From Balneolia bacterium (lineage in GTDB: Bacteria; Bacteroidota; Rhodothermia; Balneolales; Cyclonatronaceae): a stretch of 40,933 nt of DNA. The notes under the pieces were generated by a model that searched no databases, had not been told where the DNA came from, and was given only the letters and a program-made list of their open reading frames with translations. The stretch is from assembly GCA_003566635.1 (NCBI GenBank), contig PXCK01000078.1:1-40933 (forward strand). Direction: 5' to 3'. Every line of letters begins with the position of its first letter. Position 1 is the stretch's first letter. Position numbers and translations under genes: made by a program. Positions 15,684 through 24,806 of this stretch are shown here, piece after piece.

Positions 15684-17693
15684 TTAATTTCTGTTTAAAT
15701 GCTGATTTAATTGTGCTCGCCATTGCGCCAAACCTGGAAAACGAGGATTGATTTGCTCTGCTGCCCTCAAAACTTCATCTGCTTTTTGAAACTCACTTTT
15801 TAAACCGTAAGCTCCGGATAAATTGAAAAGTGTCTGAACATTATTGGGATCTATGGAACGTGATTTTTCAAGAAGGAGAACACCTCGGTCCAGATTTCCG
15901 GCATCCACTTCAATAGCGCCGAGCATACGTGTAACAAAAGCATTGGAATCGTCTATTGCATAGGCGCTTTCCAAATGCGGTCTGGCGCTTGGGTAATCAT
16001 TCAGGTGAAGATATAACCGGGCAGCAAATATAAACGGACTGTCATTAAATGGTTGGTCGCGCATTAGGCCGTAGTAATGGCGAAATGCCTGAGTGTATTC
16101 CCGTTGTTGTTCGTGGTGTTCAGCCAATTCTACTTTTGCCATATCCCACCGCATTGAATTGTTAACAACTTCAAAAGCCAGGCTGTCGGCCTTGGATTCC
16201 GGTCTAAAATTTCGTGGGTAACCGGCAAGATCGGGTTCATCAACAAAAGGCCAACTGTTGGTTAATAAACGAATACGATGATCTCCAATTAAGATATCCA
16301 AATCGGTAAGTTTCATGCCAAGTGTGTAATGCTCAAATTCTTGTAAGAGTGACAAATCGGCATTTAATCCGGGGAAACCTGCATCCCTGAATGCTTCGAA
16401 AAACCCTTTACCCATCAAGGCGTATCCGTGATAATTCGGATGAAGGTGTTCAAGCATGATATCAAAACCGATAATTCCATTTTCGCTGTAACTTAGCAAT
16501 TCTTCTTCTACAGGTGTGTAGAATACATTCTCATGTTCATCTGCAATATTTCGAATTATCTCGTTAAAGGATATTGGTGCTCTGAAACGGAGGGCGTCCA
16601 AATCTTTAGCATACATAAAATGGGTAAGTGCATTAGCAAAGTCTCCATTATTGTAAAGCTCATGCGCTCTGTCAAATACAATTTGAGCCTCCGGGTGATC
16701 TCCATATTCAACCGATACAAATGGCCATTGGTCTTTAAGGTTGCTTGCTAAACTACCAATAAAAACCGGGACATCACGCCTCTCAAATTTTCTAACAATT
16801 GCATTCAAATTGCTTTCAAACTGGCGTTTCCCCATTTCATACAATTCACTATCCAATGGAATCGATTGTTCACGGACCATGCGCGACATTAGAGTTCCCT
16901 GATCCGGGGGCTGAAACGCCCCAACTATACCTGCAACCCATCTGGAAACCCTTACAATACCATCACGCATCAATAAAAATGTTTTATACCGTTGCAGAGA
17001 TAAATAAGCCCTAACAAAACCGGGGAAAGCTCCAAAGGTTTCGGATGAGCCAACACCAAGTGCTCCGTAATACTCATTATGACCTGAGTAAATCATAATG
17101 GCATCGGGTTCCATTGCCAGAATTTCATTTACCTGGTCATACAATGCAAACGTGTTAATTGCCGAGGTGGCAACGTTCACAACTTCTACATGTCGGTCGG
17201 GAGCAACATCCTGCACCATATCTCTTACAAGACGGCTAAACGTTACATTATTACCATAAGGATACCCGTTTGTGGTAGAACCCCCCATAACAAAAATGCG
17301 GTACCCATTTTCAGGTTTCTCAGCAAGAAATGCATCACGAGGCATGCTTGGAACAGTACGAACATTAAAAAAATAGCGGGCAGCAAACTCGGGGTTAGGA
17401 ATGACGTATTCACCATCCAAAGACTCAGGATAAATGAAGAGGTCGAGATTACCCCTATAATCTGCTATACGTAATCCAACCTCAAGCAAAACAAAAAATA
17501 AAACAGGTATGCTTAGCATGATCCCGAAAAAGAGTTTTTTCCGATCAGGAGCAGGCTCCTTAGATGTTTCAATTTCTGAAATGAATGAATTTACATCATC
17601 AGCATTAACCTTCAGCTCCTTTGCTATTTTGGAGGCGTCTTTTGACGTATGGTTCTTGCGGATGTAATTTTTTTGTTTGGTTGTGAGTGCCAT
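15684..17693 (-). CDS. Membrane-anchored SGNH/GDSL-like domain protein with C-terminal TPR repeats
   Basis: A 669-residue protein in four parts. Residues 1-45 are cytoplasmic, charged and helical (TKQKNYIRKNH, then SKIAKELKVNADDVNSFI), resembling a small helix-turn-helix fold. Residues about 54-78 form a membrane helix. Residues about 130-420 are an SGNH-hydrolase-like domain with FVMGGSTTNG (Ser139 as nucleophile candidate), IYSGHNEYYGALG (block III) and HLHPNYHGY (His candidate). The remainder contains several TPR units (for example HYYGLMRDQPFNDSPFIFAA and NAFVTRMLGAIEVDAGNLDRG). The substrate is unknown; this class is sometimes linked to polysaccharide or lipid O-acyl chemistry at the cell envelope. 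It is the first gene of the pair with glmM and follows the cobalamin adenosyltransferase by 13 bp. Confidence 0.75.
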   Translation of the reverse strand: MALTTKQKNYIRKNHTSKDASKIAKELKVNADDVNSFISEIETSKEPAPDRKKLFFGIMLSIPVLFFVLLEVGLRIADYRGNLDLFIYPESLDGEYVIPNPEFAARYFFNVRTVPSMPRDAFLAEKPENGYRIFVMGGSTTNGYPYGNNVTFSRLVRDMVQDVAPDRHVEVVNVATSAINTFALYDQVNEILAMEPDAIMIYSGHNEYYGALGVGSSETFGAFPGFVRAYLSLQRYKTFLLMRDGIVRVSRWVAGIVGAFQPPDQGTLMSRMVREQSIPLDSELYEMGKRQFESNLNAIVRKFERRDVPVFIGSLASNLKDQWPFVSVEYGDHPEAQIVFDRAHELYNNGDFANALTHFMYAKDLDALRFRAPISFNEIIRNIADEHENVFYTPVEEELLSYSENGIIGFDIMLEHLHPNYHGYALMGKGFFEAFRDAGFPGLNADLSLLQEFEHYTLGMKLTDLDILIGDHRIRLLTNSWPFVDEPDLAGYPRNFRPESKADSLAFEVVNNSMRWDMAKVELAEHHEQQREYTQAFRHYYGLMRDQPFNDSPFIFAARLYLHLNDYPSARPHLESAYAIDDSNAFVTRMLGAIEVDAGNLDRGVLLLEKSRSIDPNNVQTLFNLSGAYGLKSEFQKADEVLRAAEQINPRFPGLAQWRAQLNQHLNRN

Positions 17694-17706
17694 ACTACCG
17701 GGATGC

Positions 17707-18249
17707 TTATCGTACTTTCCATTTGGTTTCAGGTAAGCCCGAAACAGAATTTTCGTATCGTGCCATCACAAAAAGTAAATCAGATAACCTGTTGAGATAA
17801 ATCACAACATCGTCAGAAATATCCTCAGTTTCTTTTGCCTGTATGCAAATACGTTCGCATCTGCGGCAAATGGTACGAGCCATGTGTAGAGCGGCGGCAG
17901 TTTGAGAACCGGCCGGTAATATGAAAAACTTTAACGTTTCCAATCCTGCATCTAACTCGTCGATAAAGTTTTCAAGGCGTTCGAAATGTTCTTTTCCAAT
18001 GCGATCTATTTTTGCTTGACGGGAAGGAGGAGTTGCCAGATCAGCACCTAAAACAAATAAATCGTTTTGGCATTGAACCGCAATTTCTTCGTTTTTTTCT
18101 GTTAAACCAAAACTACGCGCCAGACCAATGGCAGAATTTAGTTCGTCGGCAGTTCCGTATGTTTCAATTCTAAGTGAACTTTTAGGAACTCGTTGTCCAC
18201 CAAAAAGGGAGGTTTCGCCGGAATCACCGGTTTTAGTGTATATTTTCAT
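17707..18249 (-). CDS. PduO-type cob(I)alamin adenosyltransferase
   Basis: A 180-residue trimeric-type ATP:corrinoid adenosyltransferase. The N terminus KIYTKTGDSGETSLFGGQRV contains the family phosphate-binding TKTGDxGxTSL. It is followed by YGTADELNSAIGLAR, MARTICRRCERI (the R-x-x-CRR-x-ER helix) and YLNRLSDLLFVMARYEN, which are all conserved in the PduO/MMAB family. It converts cob(I)alamin to adenosylcobalamin, the cofactor for mutases and class II ribonucleotide reductases. No B12-dependent enzyme is in the window. It overlaps the yigZ-like gene by 4 bp. Confidence 0.94.
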   Translation of the reverse strand: MKIYTKTGDSGETSLFGGQRVPKSSLRIETYGTADELNSAIGLARSFGLTEKNEEIAVQCQNDLFVLGADLATPPSRQAKIDRIGKEHFERLENFIDELDAGLETLKFFILPAGSQTAAALHMARTICRRCERICIQAKETEDISDDVVIYLNRLSDLLFVMARYENSVSGLPETKWKVR

Positions 18250-18875
18250 GAATAAATTAGAATATCTTTTTCGTCGGTAATTTTGATGCCAAGATACGAT
18301 AGTTTCTCAAGCTCTGTAACCAGTTCAGCACCATTTTCCGTTTCGCTTTGAATAGTATAGGTGATGTCTTCCAAATAAACTGCTTCGACCAAATTAAACT
18401 TATCTTTTAGTAAAACAAAGTCAACTTGTTTTTTCTGATCATATCCAAATTGTACAATAACTTCTTTCCCTGTGCACAAATTTTCCAATGTCGCCTTCTT
18501 GATAGCAAGATTGGCAGTATGCGAATAGGCATCAATCAAACCTGCTTTGCCTAACTTAGTGCCCCCGTAATATCGGACTACGATAATACCGGTATTACAT
18601 AAGTTTGCGGATCGCATAGTATTCAATATCGGCAGACCGGCTGTTCCCGATGGTTCACCATCATCCTGACTAAATTCTACAGGTTTCCAGGGGTTGATTA
18701 TCCATGCTGTACAATGATGGGTTGCGTTGTAATGTTCGGTTTTAACTTCATGTAGAAATAACTCAAAGTCACTTTCAGTTGGTGTACTTCTGCAATATCC
18801 GATAAACTCGGAACCCGAAATTTTATACCTAACCTGGGAAGGCGTTTTTATGTGAAAGAATTTTTTTTGAGCCAT
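18246..18875 (-). CDS. yigZ: YigZ/IMPACT family protein (UPF0029 plus DUF1949)
   Basis: A 209-residue protein with the N-terminal IMPACT domain: the ATHHCTAWII and DDGEPSGTAGLPIL motifs, and NTGIIVVRYYGGTKLGKAGLIDAYS. It ends with a ferredoxin-like DUF1949 domain. Family knowledge: the eukaryotic relative IMPACT is a translational regulator; the bacterial function is not settled. It is the first gene of the minus-strand set yigZ, cobalamin adenosyltransferase, SGNH/TPR, glmM, all with overlaps or gaps of 13 bp or less. Confidence 0.93.
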   Translation of the reverse strand: MAQKKFFHIKTPSQVRYKISGSEFIGYCRSTPTESDFELFLHEVKTEHYNATHHCTAWIINPWKPVEFSQDDGEPSGTAGLPILNTMRSANLCNTGIIVVRYYGGTKLGKAGLIDAYSHTANLAIKKATLENLCTGKEVIVQFGYDQKKQVDFVLLKDKFNLVEAVYLEDITYTIQSETENGAELVTELEKLSYLGIKITDEKDILIYS

Positions 18876-18930
18876 GGTTAAATTCGTAATCTTACAATTA
18901 GTTGAGCCTTAATCAGATAGGTGAAAATCG

Positions 18931-18961
18931 TTGTTTTTCACTTATTCAGAAGCTATTTTTG
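18931..18961 (+). promoter_or_regulatory. Candidate Bacteroidota-type promoter for sdhCAB
   Basis: TTG at 18931-18933 and TATTTTTG at 18954-18961 are separated by 20 bases, an exact fit to the primary sigma factor pattern TTG-N17-23-TAnnTTTG known in Bacteroidota. It would give a leader of about 190 bases before sdhC. The region is very A+T-rich, so chance matches are possible. Confidence 0.4.
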
Positions 18962-19159
18962 TGCTAAAAGTTGGAACAATATATCACTATTAATGCGTTA
19001 GTTTATTATATTCGGTTTTACTTATGCATATGTGTTATCAGGCATTATTAAGAAAAGTTTCAAATTAGAAATATAAATAGTTAATCCTGATAAATTCAAT
19101 TCTAATGTTTATATTAGATATTAAGTATTAAATCGTTTACTTTTAAAATAATTATTAAC

Positions 19160-19858
19160 ATGGCATCATTAACAGCTGCGCTCCAATCATCGGTAGGGCG
19201 TAAAATTTTAACCGGAATCACCGGTATTTTTTTGGTGATATTTCTTGTAGTTCACCTTGCCGGTAATTTAACGTTATTTGCTCCTGATCAAGGGGAGTCA
19301 TTTAACTTATATGCCCAATTTCTACACGATTTAGGCCCACTACTATGGATTGCTGAAATTATCCTGGTGGTATTATTTTTATTACATGCCTACATCGGAA
19401 TCTCAATTTATTTACGCAGAAAGAAAGCGCGTCCCGAAAATTACCACTTGTATAAATCACAGGGTGGTCCGTCTAAACAAAATTTCGCATCAAAATCTAT
19501 GGCAGTAACCGGAGTTGTTTTACTCATTTTTGTGGTTCTGCATATTTTGCATTTTAAATATCAGGCATTTAGTCCTGAAACATATTATACAACCATCAAT
19601 GGTGAGGAAGTAAAAGACCTTACGCGACACGTTGTCGAGGCATTTCAAAATATCTGGGTTGTATTAGCCTATACATTTGTAATGTTAATGGTTGGTGTTC
19701 ACCTTAAGCATGGTGTATGGAGTGCATTCATATCGCTTGGTGCCGGTAATCCTAAGAAAACCGCAGTATTGTACACAATAGGAACTATTGTAGCTGTTTT
19801 ATTATCCTTAGGATTCCTGTTCATTCCAATTTATATCTATCTGAACGGAGGAGTCTAA
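19160..19858 (+). CDS. sdhC: Succinate dehydrogenase cytochrome b subunit (SdhC, b558 type)
   Basis: A 232-residue membrane protein with five predicted helices. This is the single-subunit di-haem anchor type found in Bacteroidota and Bacillus-like succinate:quinone oxidoreductases, with no separate SdhD. Histidines in the helices ([30 protein letters not shown]) are the candidate haem ligands. [21 protein letters not shown] at the N terminus is typical. Its TAA stop overlaps the sdhA ATG (TAATG), and a strong GGAGGAG site at 19847-19853 serves sdhA. Confidence 0.93.
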   Translation: MASLTAALQSSVGRKILTGITGIFLVIFLVVHLAGNLTLFAPDQGESFNLYAQFLHDLGPLLWIAEIILVVLFLLHAYIGISIYLRRKKARPENYHLYKSQGGPSKQNFASKSMAVTGVVLLIFVVLHILHFKYQAFSPETYYTTINGEEVKDLTRHVVEAFQNIWVVLAYTFVMLMVGVHLKHGVWSAFISLGAGNPKKTAVLYTIGTIVAVLLSLGFLFIPIYIYLNGGV

Positions 19859-21801
19859 TGCCTACAACTGAACAACCTATGAATACATTTAAGTGGGATT
19901 CCAAAATCCCTTCTGGACCACTCGGTGAAAAATGGTCCAACCACAAAAACAATGTGAAGTTAGTTAACCCTAACAATAAGCGTAAACATAATATAATTGT
20001 TGTTGGTACAGGTTTAGCCGGTGCTTCGGCGGCTGCTTCTTTAGCAGAATTGGGCTATAACGTAGATGCTTTCTGTATACAGGATTCTGCCCGTCGTGCG
20101 CATAGTATTGCAGCCCAGGGTGGTATTAATGCTGCTAAAAACTATCAAAATGATGGCGATAGCGTTTGGAGACTTTTCTATGATACCATTAAAGGGGGCG
20201 ATTATCGTTCTCGCGAAGCAAACGTCCACCGTCTTGCAGAAGTAAGTAACAACATCATTGACCAATGTGTAGCTCAAGGCGTTCCTTTTGCCCGTGAATA
20301 TGGTGGGACTCTTTCCAATCGATCGTTTGGTGGTGCTCAGCTATCCAGAACATTTTACGCACGTGGTCAAACAGGTCAACAATTGCTATTAGGTGCCTAC
20401 AGTGCACTTATGAAAGGTGTTAACTCCGGCAAAATAAATATGTATGCCCGGGAAGAAATGCTCGATTTAGTAGTGATAGACGGGGTTGCTCGTGGAATCA
20501 TTACCCGTAATCTTGTAACGGGTGAAATTAATCGCTACGCCGCCGATGCTGTTTTACTTTGTACAGGTGGTTATGGTAACGTTTATTACCTTTCTACAAA
20601 CGCAAAAAACTCTAACGTAACCGCTGCATGGCGTTGCTACAAAAGAGGTGCTGCTTTTGCAAATCCTAACTTTACGCAAATTCACCCGACTTGTATCCCT
20701 GTTTCCGGTGATTATCAGTCAAAGCTAACATTGATGAGTGAGTCATTACGTAATGACGGTAGAGTTTGGGTACCTAAAAAAGTTGGTGATAAGCGCCATC
20801 CGAATGATATACCCGATGATGAAAGAGATTATTACCTCGAACGTATTTATCCAAGTTTTGGTAACCTTGTGCCTCGCGATGTTGCATCCCGTAATGCAAA
20901 ATATGTATGCGATGAAGGTCGTGGAGTTGGTGAAACAGGTTTAGCCGTTTATCTGGATTTCCGCGATGCCATTAAGCGTGATGGTGAAAATGTTATTCGT
21001 GATAAATACGGAAACCTTTTCGATATGTACGAGAAAATTACCGGTGAAAACCCATACGAAGTTCCAATGAGAATTTTCCCGGCGGTTCACTACACTATGG
21101 GTGGACTTTGGGTTGATTATAACCTAATGACCACCGTGCCCGGTTTGTTCGCTCTCGGGGAAGCTAACTTCTCTGACCACGGCGCTAACCGCCTGGGTGC
21201 GAGTGCTCTTATGCAAGGATTGGCAGATGGTTATTTTGTGATTCCTTACACATTAGGTGATTACATTGCATCTGCTAAACCAGATAAAATTACTACCGAC
21301 CATAAAGCATTTGAAGAAACAGAGAGAGAAGCCGTTGCCCAATTAGATAAACTTCTAAAAATAAAAGGTAAGAAAACCATTCTTGATTTCCATCGTCAGT
21401 TAGGTAAAGTAATGTGGGATAAAGTTGGTATGGCCAGAAATGAAGAAGGCTTGAAAGAAGCAATTGCCGAAATCAGAGAAATGCGAGCTGAGTTCTGGGA
21501 AAACGTTTTTGTTCCCGGTGAGCCGGCAACGTATAACAAATATCTGGAATACGCCAACCGTGTTGCTGATTTCCTTGAACTTGGCGAGCTAATGGCTGTA
21601 GATGCACTCGACAGACGTGAATCTTGTGGTGGTCACTTCCGCGAAGAATCACAAACACCGGAAGGTGAAGCACAACGCGATGACGAAAACTTCAGCTATG
21701 TCTCAGTTTGGGAGTTTATGGGACTCGAAAAAGATCCTGTACTCCATAAAGAAGATTTGATATTCGAAAATGTTAAGCTAACTCAGCGCAGTTACAAATA
21801 A
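19858..21801 (+). CDS. sdhA: Succinate dehydrogenase/fumarate reductase flavoprotein subunit
   Basis: A 647-residue flavoprotein. The dinucleotide-binding motif [19 protein letters not shown] is near residue 48. The covalent-FAD histidine is H82 in [16 protein letters not shown]. Substrate-site motifs [20 protein letters not shown] and [17 protein letters not shown] are present. It oxidises succinate to fumarate (TCA cycle) and passes electrons to SdhB. The length and the AKNY loop after the FAD site are those of the Bacteroidota-type enzyme (type B). It is the middle gene of sdhCAB, one base overlapped with sdhC and 14 bp before sdhB. Confidence 0.96.
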   Translation: MPTTEQPMNTFKWDSKIPSGPLGEKWSNHKNNVKLVNPNNKRKHNIIVVGTGLAGASAAASLAELGYNVDAFCIQDSARRAHSIAAQGGINAAKNYQNDGDSVWRLFYDTIKGGDYRSREANVHRLAEVSNNIIDQCVAQGVPFAREYGGTLSNRSFGGAQLSRTFYARGQTGQQLLLGAYSALMKGVNSGKINMYAREEMLDLVVIDGVARGIITRNLVTGEINRYAADAVLLCTGGYGNVYYLSTNAKNSNVTAAWRCYKRGAAFANPNFTQIHPTCIPVSGDYQSKLTLMSESLRNDGRVWVPKKVGDKRHPNDIPDDERDYYLERIYPSFGNLVPRDVASRNAKYVCDEGRGVGETGLAVYLDFRDAIKRDGENVIRDKYGNLFDMYEKITGENPYEVPMRIFPAVHYTMGGLWVDYNLMTTVPGLFALGEANFSDHGANRLGASALMQGLADGYFVIPYTLGDYIASAKPDKITTDHKAFEETEREAVAQLDKLLKIKGKKTILDFHRQLGKVMWDKVGMARNEEGLKEAIAEIREMRAEFWENVFVPGEPATYNKYLEYANRVADFLELGELMAVDALDRRESCGGHFREESQTPEGEAQRDDENFSYVSVWEFMGLEKDPVLHKEDLIFENVKLTQRSYK

Positions 21802-21815
21802 GGAGAAGTATATAA

Positions 21816-22571
21816 ATGAGTAACAACGAAACAATGTCGCTAACATTAAAAATCTGGCGACAAAAAAATCAAAACACTAAAGGTTTTTTTGAAGAGCATA
21901 AGATGGATGACGTAAATCCACATATGTCTTTCCTGGAAATGCTGGATTTGCTTAACGAACACCTCATGCAAGATCAAAAAGAACCAATCGAATTTGATCA
22001 CGATTGCCGTGAAGGAATTTGCGGTTCATGTAACCTTGTTATAAACGGTGTGGCTCACGGCCCCGAAATGCGTACTGCTGCTTGTCAGCTCCACATGCGT
22101 AAATTTAACGATGGCGATACTATAACTATCGAGCCGTGGAGAGCAGAAGCTTTTCCCATGATTAAGGATTTGGTGGTTGACAGAAGTGCGTTTGATCGCA
22201 TTATGTCGGCAGGTGGTTACGTATCGGTTGGAACCGGTAATGCCCCCGATGCAAATGCTATTCCTATTCCAAAGCAACAAGCCGACCAAGCAATGGATTA
22301 TGCAGTCTGTATCGGTTGTGGTGCATGTGTAGCTTCATGTCCCAACTCTTCAGCATCTCTCTTTACAGGTGCCAAGATTTCTCAATTTGCAAATTTGCCG
22401 CAAGGTGAACCGGAGCGTAAGCGCAGGGTGGTTGCTATGGTAGAACAAATGGAAAAAGAAGGGTTTGGCGATTGTTCGAACTACGCTGAGTGTGAAGCCG
22501 TATGTCCGGTTGGTATCTCTATTTCTGCTATTGCAGAAATGCGCAGAGAATACATGAAAGCCCTTATCTAA
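21816..22571 (+). CDS. sdhB: Succinate dehydrogenase/fumarate reductase iron-sulfur subunit
   Basis: A 251-residue protein carrying the usual three clusters. The [2Fe-2S] ligands are C64, C69, C72 and C90 ([10 protein letters not shown] ... AAC). The first 4Fe-4S group is C165, C168, C171 and C175 ([12 protein letters not shown]), and later cysteines in [14 protein letters not shown] complete the [3Fe-4S]/[4Fe-4S] set. It links the flavin to the quinone site on SdhC. An AAGGAG lies 10 bases before the ATG, overlapping the sdhA stop. A strong terminator follows 20 bases after the stop. Confidence 0.96.
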   Translation: MSNNETMSLTLKIWRQKNQNTKGFFEEHKMDDVNPHMSFLEMLDLLNEHLMQDQKEPIEFDHDCREGICGSCNLVINGVAHGPEMRTAACQLHMRKFNDGDTITIEPWRAEAFPMIKDLVVDRSAFDRIMSAGGYVSVGTGNAPDANAIPIPKQQADQAMDYAVCIGCGACVASCPNSSASLFTGAKISQFANLPQGEPERKRRVVAMVEQMEKEGFGDCSNYAECEAVCPVGISISAIAEMRREYMKALI

Positions 22572-22591
22572 TCGATTTAGATTTAAATATG

Positions 22592-22630
22592 AGCTGAGTT
22601 GGTGAAAGCCGACTCAGCTTTTTTTATTTT
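22592..22630 (+). terminator. Intrinsic terminator of sdhCAB
   Basis: An 11-bp stem, AGCTGAGTTGG paired with CCGACTCAGCT (one G-T pair), has a six-base loop (TGAAAG) and is followed directly by a run of T (TTTTTTTATTTT). This is a textbook intrinsic terminator. It also shows that the next gene should start at the ATG at 22638, not at an in-frame GTG at 22599 inside the hairpin. Confidence 0.93.
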
Positions 22631-22637
22631 ACCCCTT

Positions 22638-23615
22638 ATGGATACCGATTTTATTTTCGATGAGTTCATTTCTTTCGATGAAAAGTTAAACCGTGTGTTG
22701 GAGTATCAGCTTCAAAACGAATCGGTATATGCTGGATTTATGCGAGAGCTTCAGCAGCATACAGAACTCGAATTTGATAAAGAAAATGTACCATTATTAC
22801 CGATTGAAGCATTTAAGCGCGCAAAGATTTTCTCAGGTAAGCAGGTTGAGTTAGAATTTAAAAGTAGCGGTACTTCGGGTATGGAGCGCTCAACACATTA
22901 TGTAGCAAGTTCAGCTATTTACAGAAAATCTATACTACAAGGCATGAGCAGGGTTTTTAATTTGGATGATTTTGTAGTGCTTGGGTACACGCCCGGCTAT
23001 GCCGATAACCCAAATTCATCCCTAATCTGGATGATAAATGAGCTGATTCAACATTCAAGAAGTGAATTGTCGGGCTTCATTCAATTAGACAAACCCTTTC
23101 CGGCTGAACGGATAGAGAAAATTCACTCCACGGGAAAGAAGATTATGCTCTTTGGTGCTGCATTCGGTTTGATTGATATCATAGAAAAGCAATCAATACC
23201 ACTACCGCAAGATTCTGTTTTGATAGAAACAGGAGGGATGAAAACATACCGAAGAGAAATGAACCGCGATGAAATGTATAAATTATTGACTAAAGGGTTT
23301 AACCTTAAGCTTGATAACATTTACAGTGAATATGGAATGACTGAGCTGTTATCTCAAGCTTGGGCAAAAGGGAACGGATTGTTTTCCTGCCCTCCTTGGA
23401 TGTATATAAGTATCCGCAACCCCGAGGATCCACTTTCTAAAATGCCGGAAGGAGACCCCGGCTTGATTGGAGTGATTGATTTGGCGAATATATTTTCGTG
23501 CAGTTTTATTTTAACGGGTGATAAGGGGCGAAAAATTGGTGATTCTTTTACTGTTGAAGGTAGATACCATGCCGAAAACCTTCGTGGATGCAATTTTCTA
23601 ATTGATGCAGATTGA
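22638..23615 (+). CDS. LuxE-like acyl-protein synthetase/acyl-activating enzyme
   Basis: A 325-residue protein of the LuxE (PF04443-like) group, related to adenylate-forming enzymes. Near residue 73 it has KSSGTSGMERSTHYV, the Ser/Thr/Gly-rich ATP/AMP-binding loop. FGAAFGLIDII and TGGMKTYRREMNRDEMY follow, and SEYGMTELLSQ is a typical adenylate-domain motif (YGMTE). Near the end C318 in LRGCNFLID is a candidate for the C-terminal acyl-carrying cysteine known in LuxE. I infer activation of a fatty or related acid and transfer to the partner reductase encoded next. The start at 22638 is chosen because the alternative lies in the sdh terminator. Confidence 0.78.
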   Translation: MDTDFIFDEFISFDEKLNRVLEYQLQNESVYAGFMRELQQHTELEFDKENVPLLPIEAFKRAKIFSGKQVELEFKSSGTSGMERSTHYVASSAIYRKSILQGMSRVFNLDDFVVLGYTPGYADNPNSSLIWMINELIQHSRSELSGFIQLDKPFPAERIEKIHSTGKKIMLFGAAFGLIDIIEKQSIPLPQDSVLIETGGMKTYRREMNRDEMYKLLTKGFNLKLDNIYSEYGMTELLSQAWAKGNGLFSCPPWMYISIRNPEDPLSKMPEGDPGLIGVIDLANIFSCSFILTGDKGRKIGDSFTVEGRYHAENLRGCNFLIDAD

Positions 23616-23622
23616 TAAGGCC

Positions 23623-24708
23623 ATGAAATCATCACACCAAAAAATAGAAAAACTTGTAGAGCTATTTGCTGATTGGAGTAATCCGGAATCTGGATTGGCT
23701 TCCGATGCAATACAGAAAACAGTAGAAAACAAACTCTTCCCCAAAGAAGATGTCGATTTCGCAATCAATCATTATAGGAATTCTATTCGGGTTGATGAAT
23801 TATCTGCATGGGTTCAAAGCGCTGATTTGACAAGGCATATATCTGTACTCCAATCAAAGAAAATGATATGCCTCTTGGCCGGAAACCTGCCAATGGTTGG
23901 ATTTCAGGATGTAATTGTCGGCCTGCTTTCCGGAGTACAACTCAATGTAAAGATTTCAAGGAAAGATCCTTTTTTGATTGCTTCATTTTTGGAGTATGTC
24001 AATCAAAGTAACTTTTTTGATTCGATTTGTTTTAGCACAGATTTGAGTGAGCTTTCTCAAATTCAAGCTGATTTCGTGTTTTTCAGCGGTTCTGATTCCT
24101 CCGTACCCGAAGTTAAAAGAGCGTTGAAAACACAGGGTTGTGTTAATAAGAGTACGAAATATCTTATCCGTACGGCTCACTTTTCCGTGTGCATACTTGA
24201 AGAAAATATGACAGATTATGACTTAACCAACTTAGCTGAATCTATTTGGAGATATAATGGCAAAGGTTGCCGGTCGGTGGCAGTAGTTTTCACAAAGGGT
24301 AAACCGGAAAAACTTTTGTATAAGCTGAAGAATTTGATTCATGAAAAAGATTTTTCAATTCCGTCATATCCTTATAATTCCTCACTGGCGGTTAGACACT
24401 CTCTGAACGTAGCAACAAACCGGTCATCATTTTTATTTAACAATAAAGTTATTGAGATAGGTACACCCGAACCGCATCTCGAAAATGTTGTATTTGTGTC
24501 TTCCTATAATCCTTTAAATTTCGAAAATTTTCTATCACTACATAAGGAAGCGATACAATCTGTTTACAGTATCGCAGAAAGTGAGGGAACCGAAAATCTT
24601 AAATTTGCTCAAATGCCACCAATTTCGTGGCAACCGGATGGTGTTGATCCGCTAAGGTGGATGCTTGACATCATTTCTTATCCACTAAATCCTGTTAAAC
24701 AACGTTAA
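23623..24708 (+). CDS. LuxC-like acyl-CoA/acyl-protein reductase
   Basis: A 361-residue protein of the LuxC (PF05893-like, aldehyde-dehydrogenase-fold) family. Motifs are LLAGNLPMVGFQDVIVGLLSG (family GNxP near residue 84), KISRKDPF, and YNGKGCRSVAVVF, in which C216 is the probable catalytic cysteine that takes the acyl group. It ends with RWMLDIISYP-like sequence. The product would be an aldehyde made with NADPH from the acyl group activated by the LuxE-like protein. It is shorter than luminous LuxC (about 480). The start could also be ATG 23605, overlapping the previous gene by 11 bp. No luciferase or LuxD is nearby. Confidence 0.78.
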   Translation: MKSSHQKIEKLVELFADWSNPESGLASDAIQKTVENKLFPKEDVDFAINHYRNSIRVDELSAWVQSADLTRHISVLQSKKMICLLAGNLPMVGFQDVIVGLLSGVQLNVKISRKDPFLIASFLEYVNQSNFFDSICFSTDLSELSQIQADFVFFSGSDSSVPEVKRALKTQGCVNKSTKYLIRTAHFSVCILEENMTDYDLTNLAESIWRYNGKGCRSVAVVFTKGKPEKLLYKLKNLIHEKDFSIPSYPYNSSLAVRHSLNVATNRSSFLFNNKVIEIGTPEPHLENVVFVSSYNPLNFENFLSLHKEAIQSVYSIAESEGTENLKFAQMPPISWQPDGVDPLRWMLDIISYPLNPVKQR

Positions 24709-24806
24709 TTTGCAACATAAACTACCAAACAGGGTTCAATGCGGGATAAACGAACTTTGCGTTCAGTCTCAATCATAGTATATTATTTGATAATCAATTT
24801 TCCCAT

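Noticed and set aside
22599-22637. GTG-initiated extension of the LuxE-like gene
   Set aside because: It starts inside the sdhCAB terminator hairpin; the ATG at 22638 lies directly after the T-run and gives a normal N terminus.
23354-23764. A 136-codon minus-strand open frame across the LuxE/LuxC junction
   Set aside because: Both plus-strand genes have conserved motifs through this region; the antisense frame shows none.
22638-24708. A luminescence (lux) operon
   Set aside because: Only LuxE- and LuxC-like genes occur; luxA, luxB and luxD are missing, and the flanking genes are sdh and a PorV-like gene.
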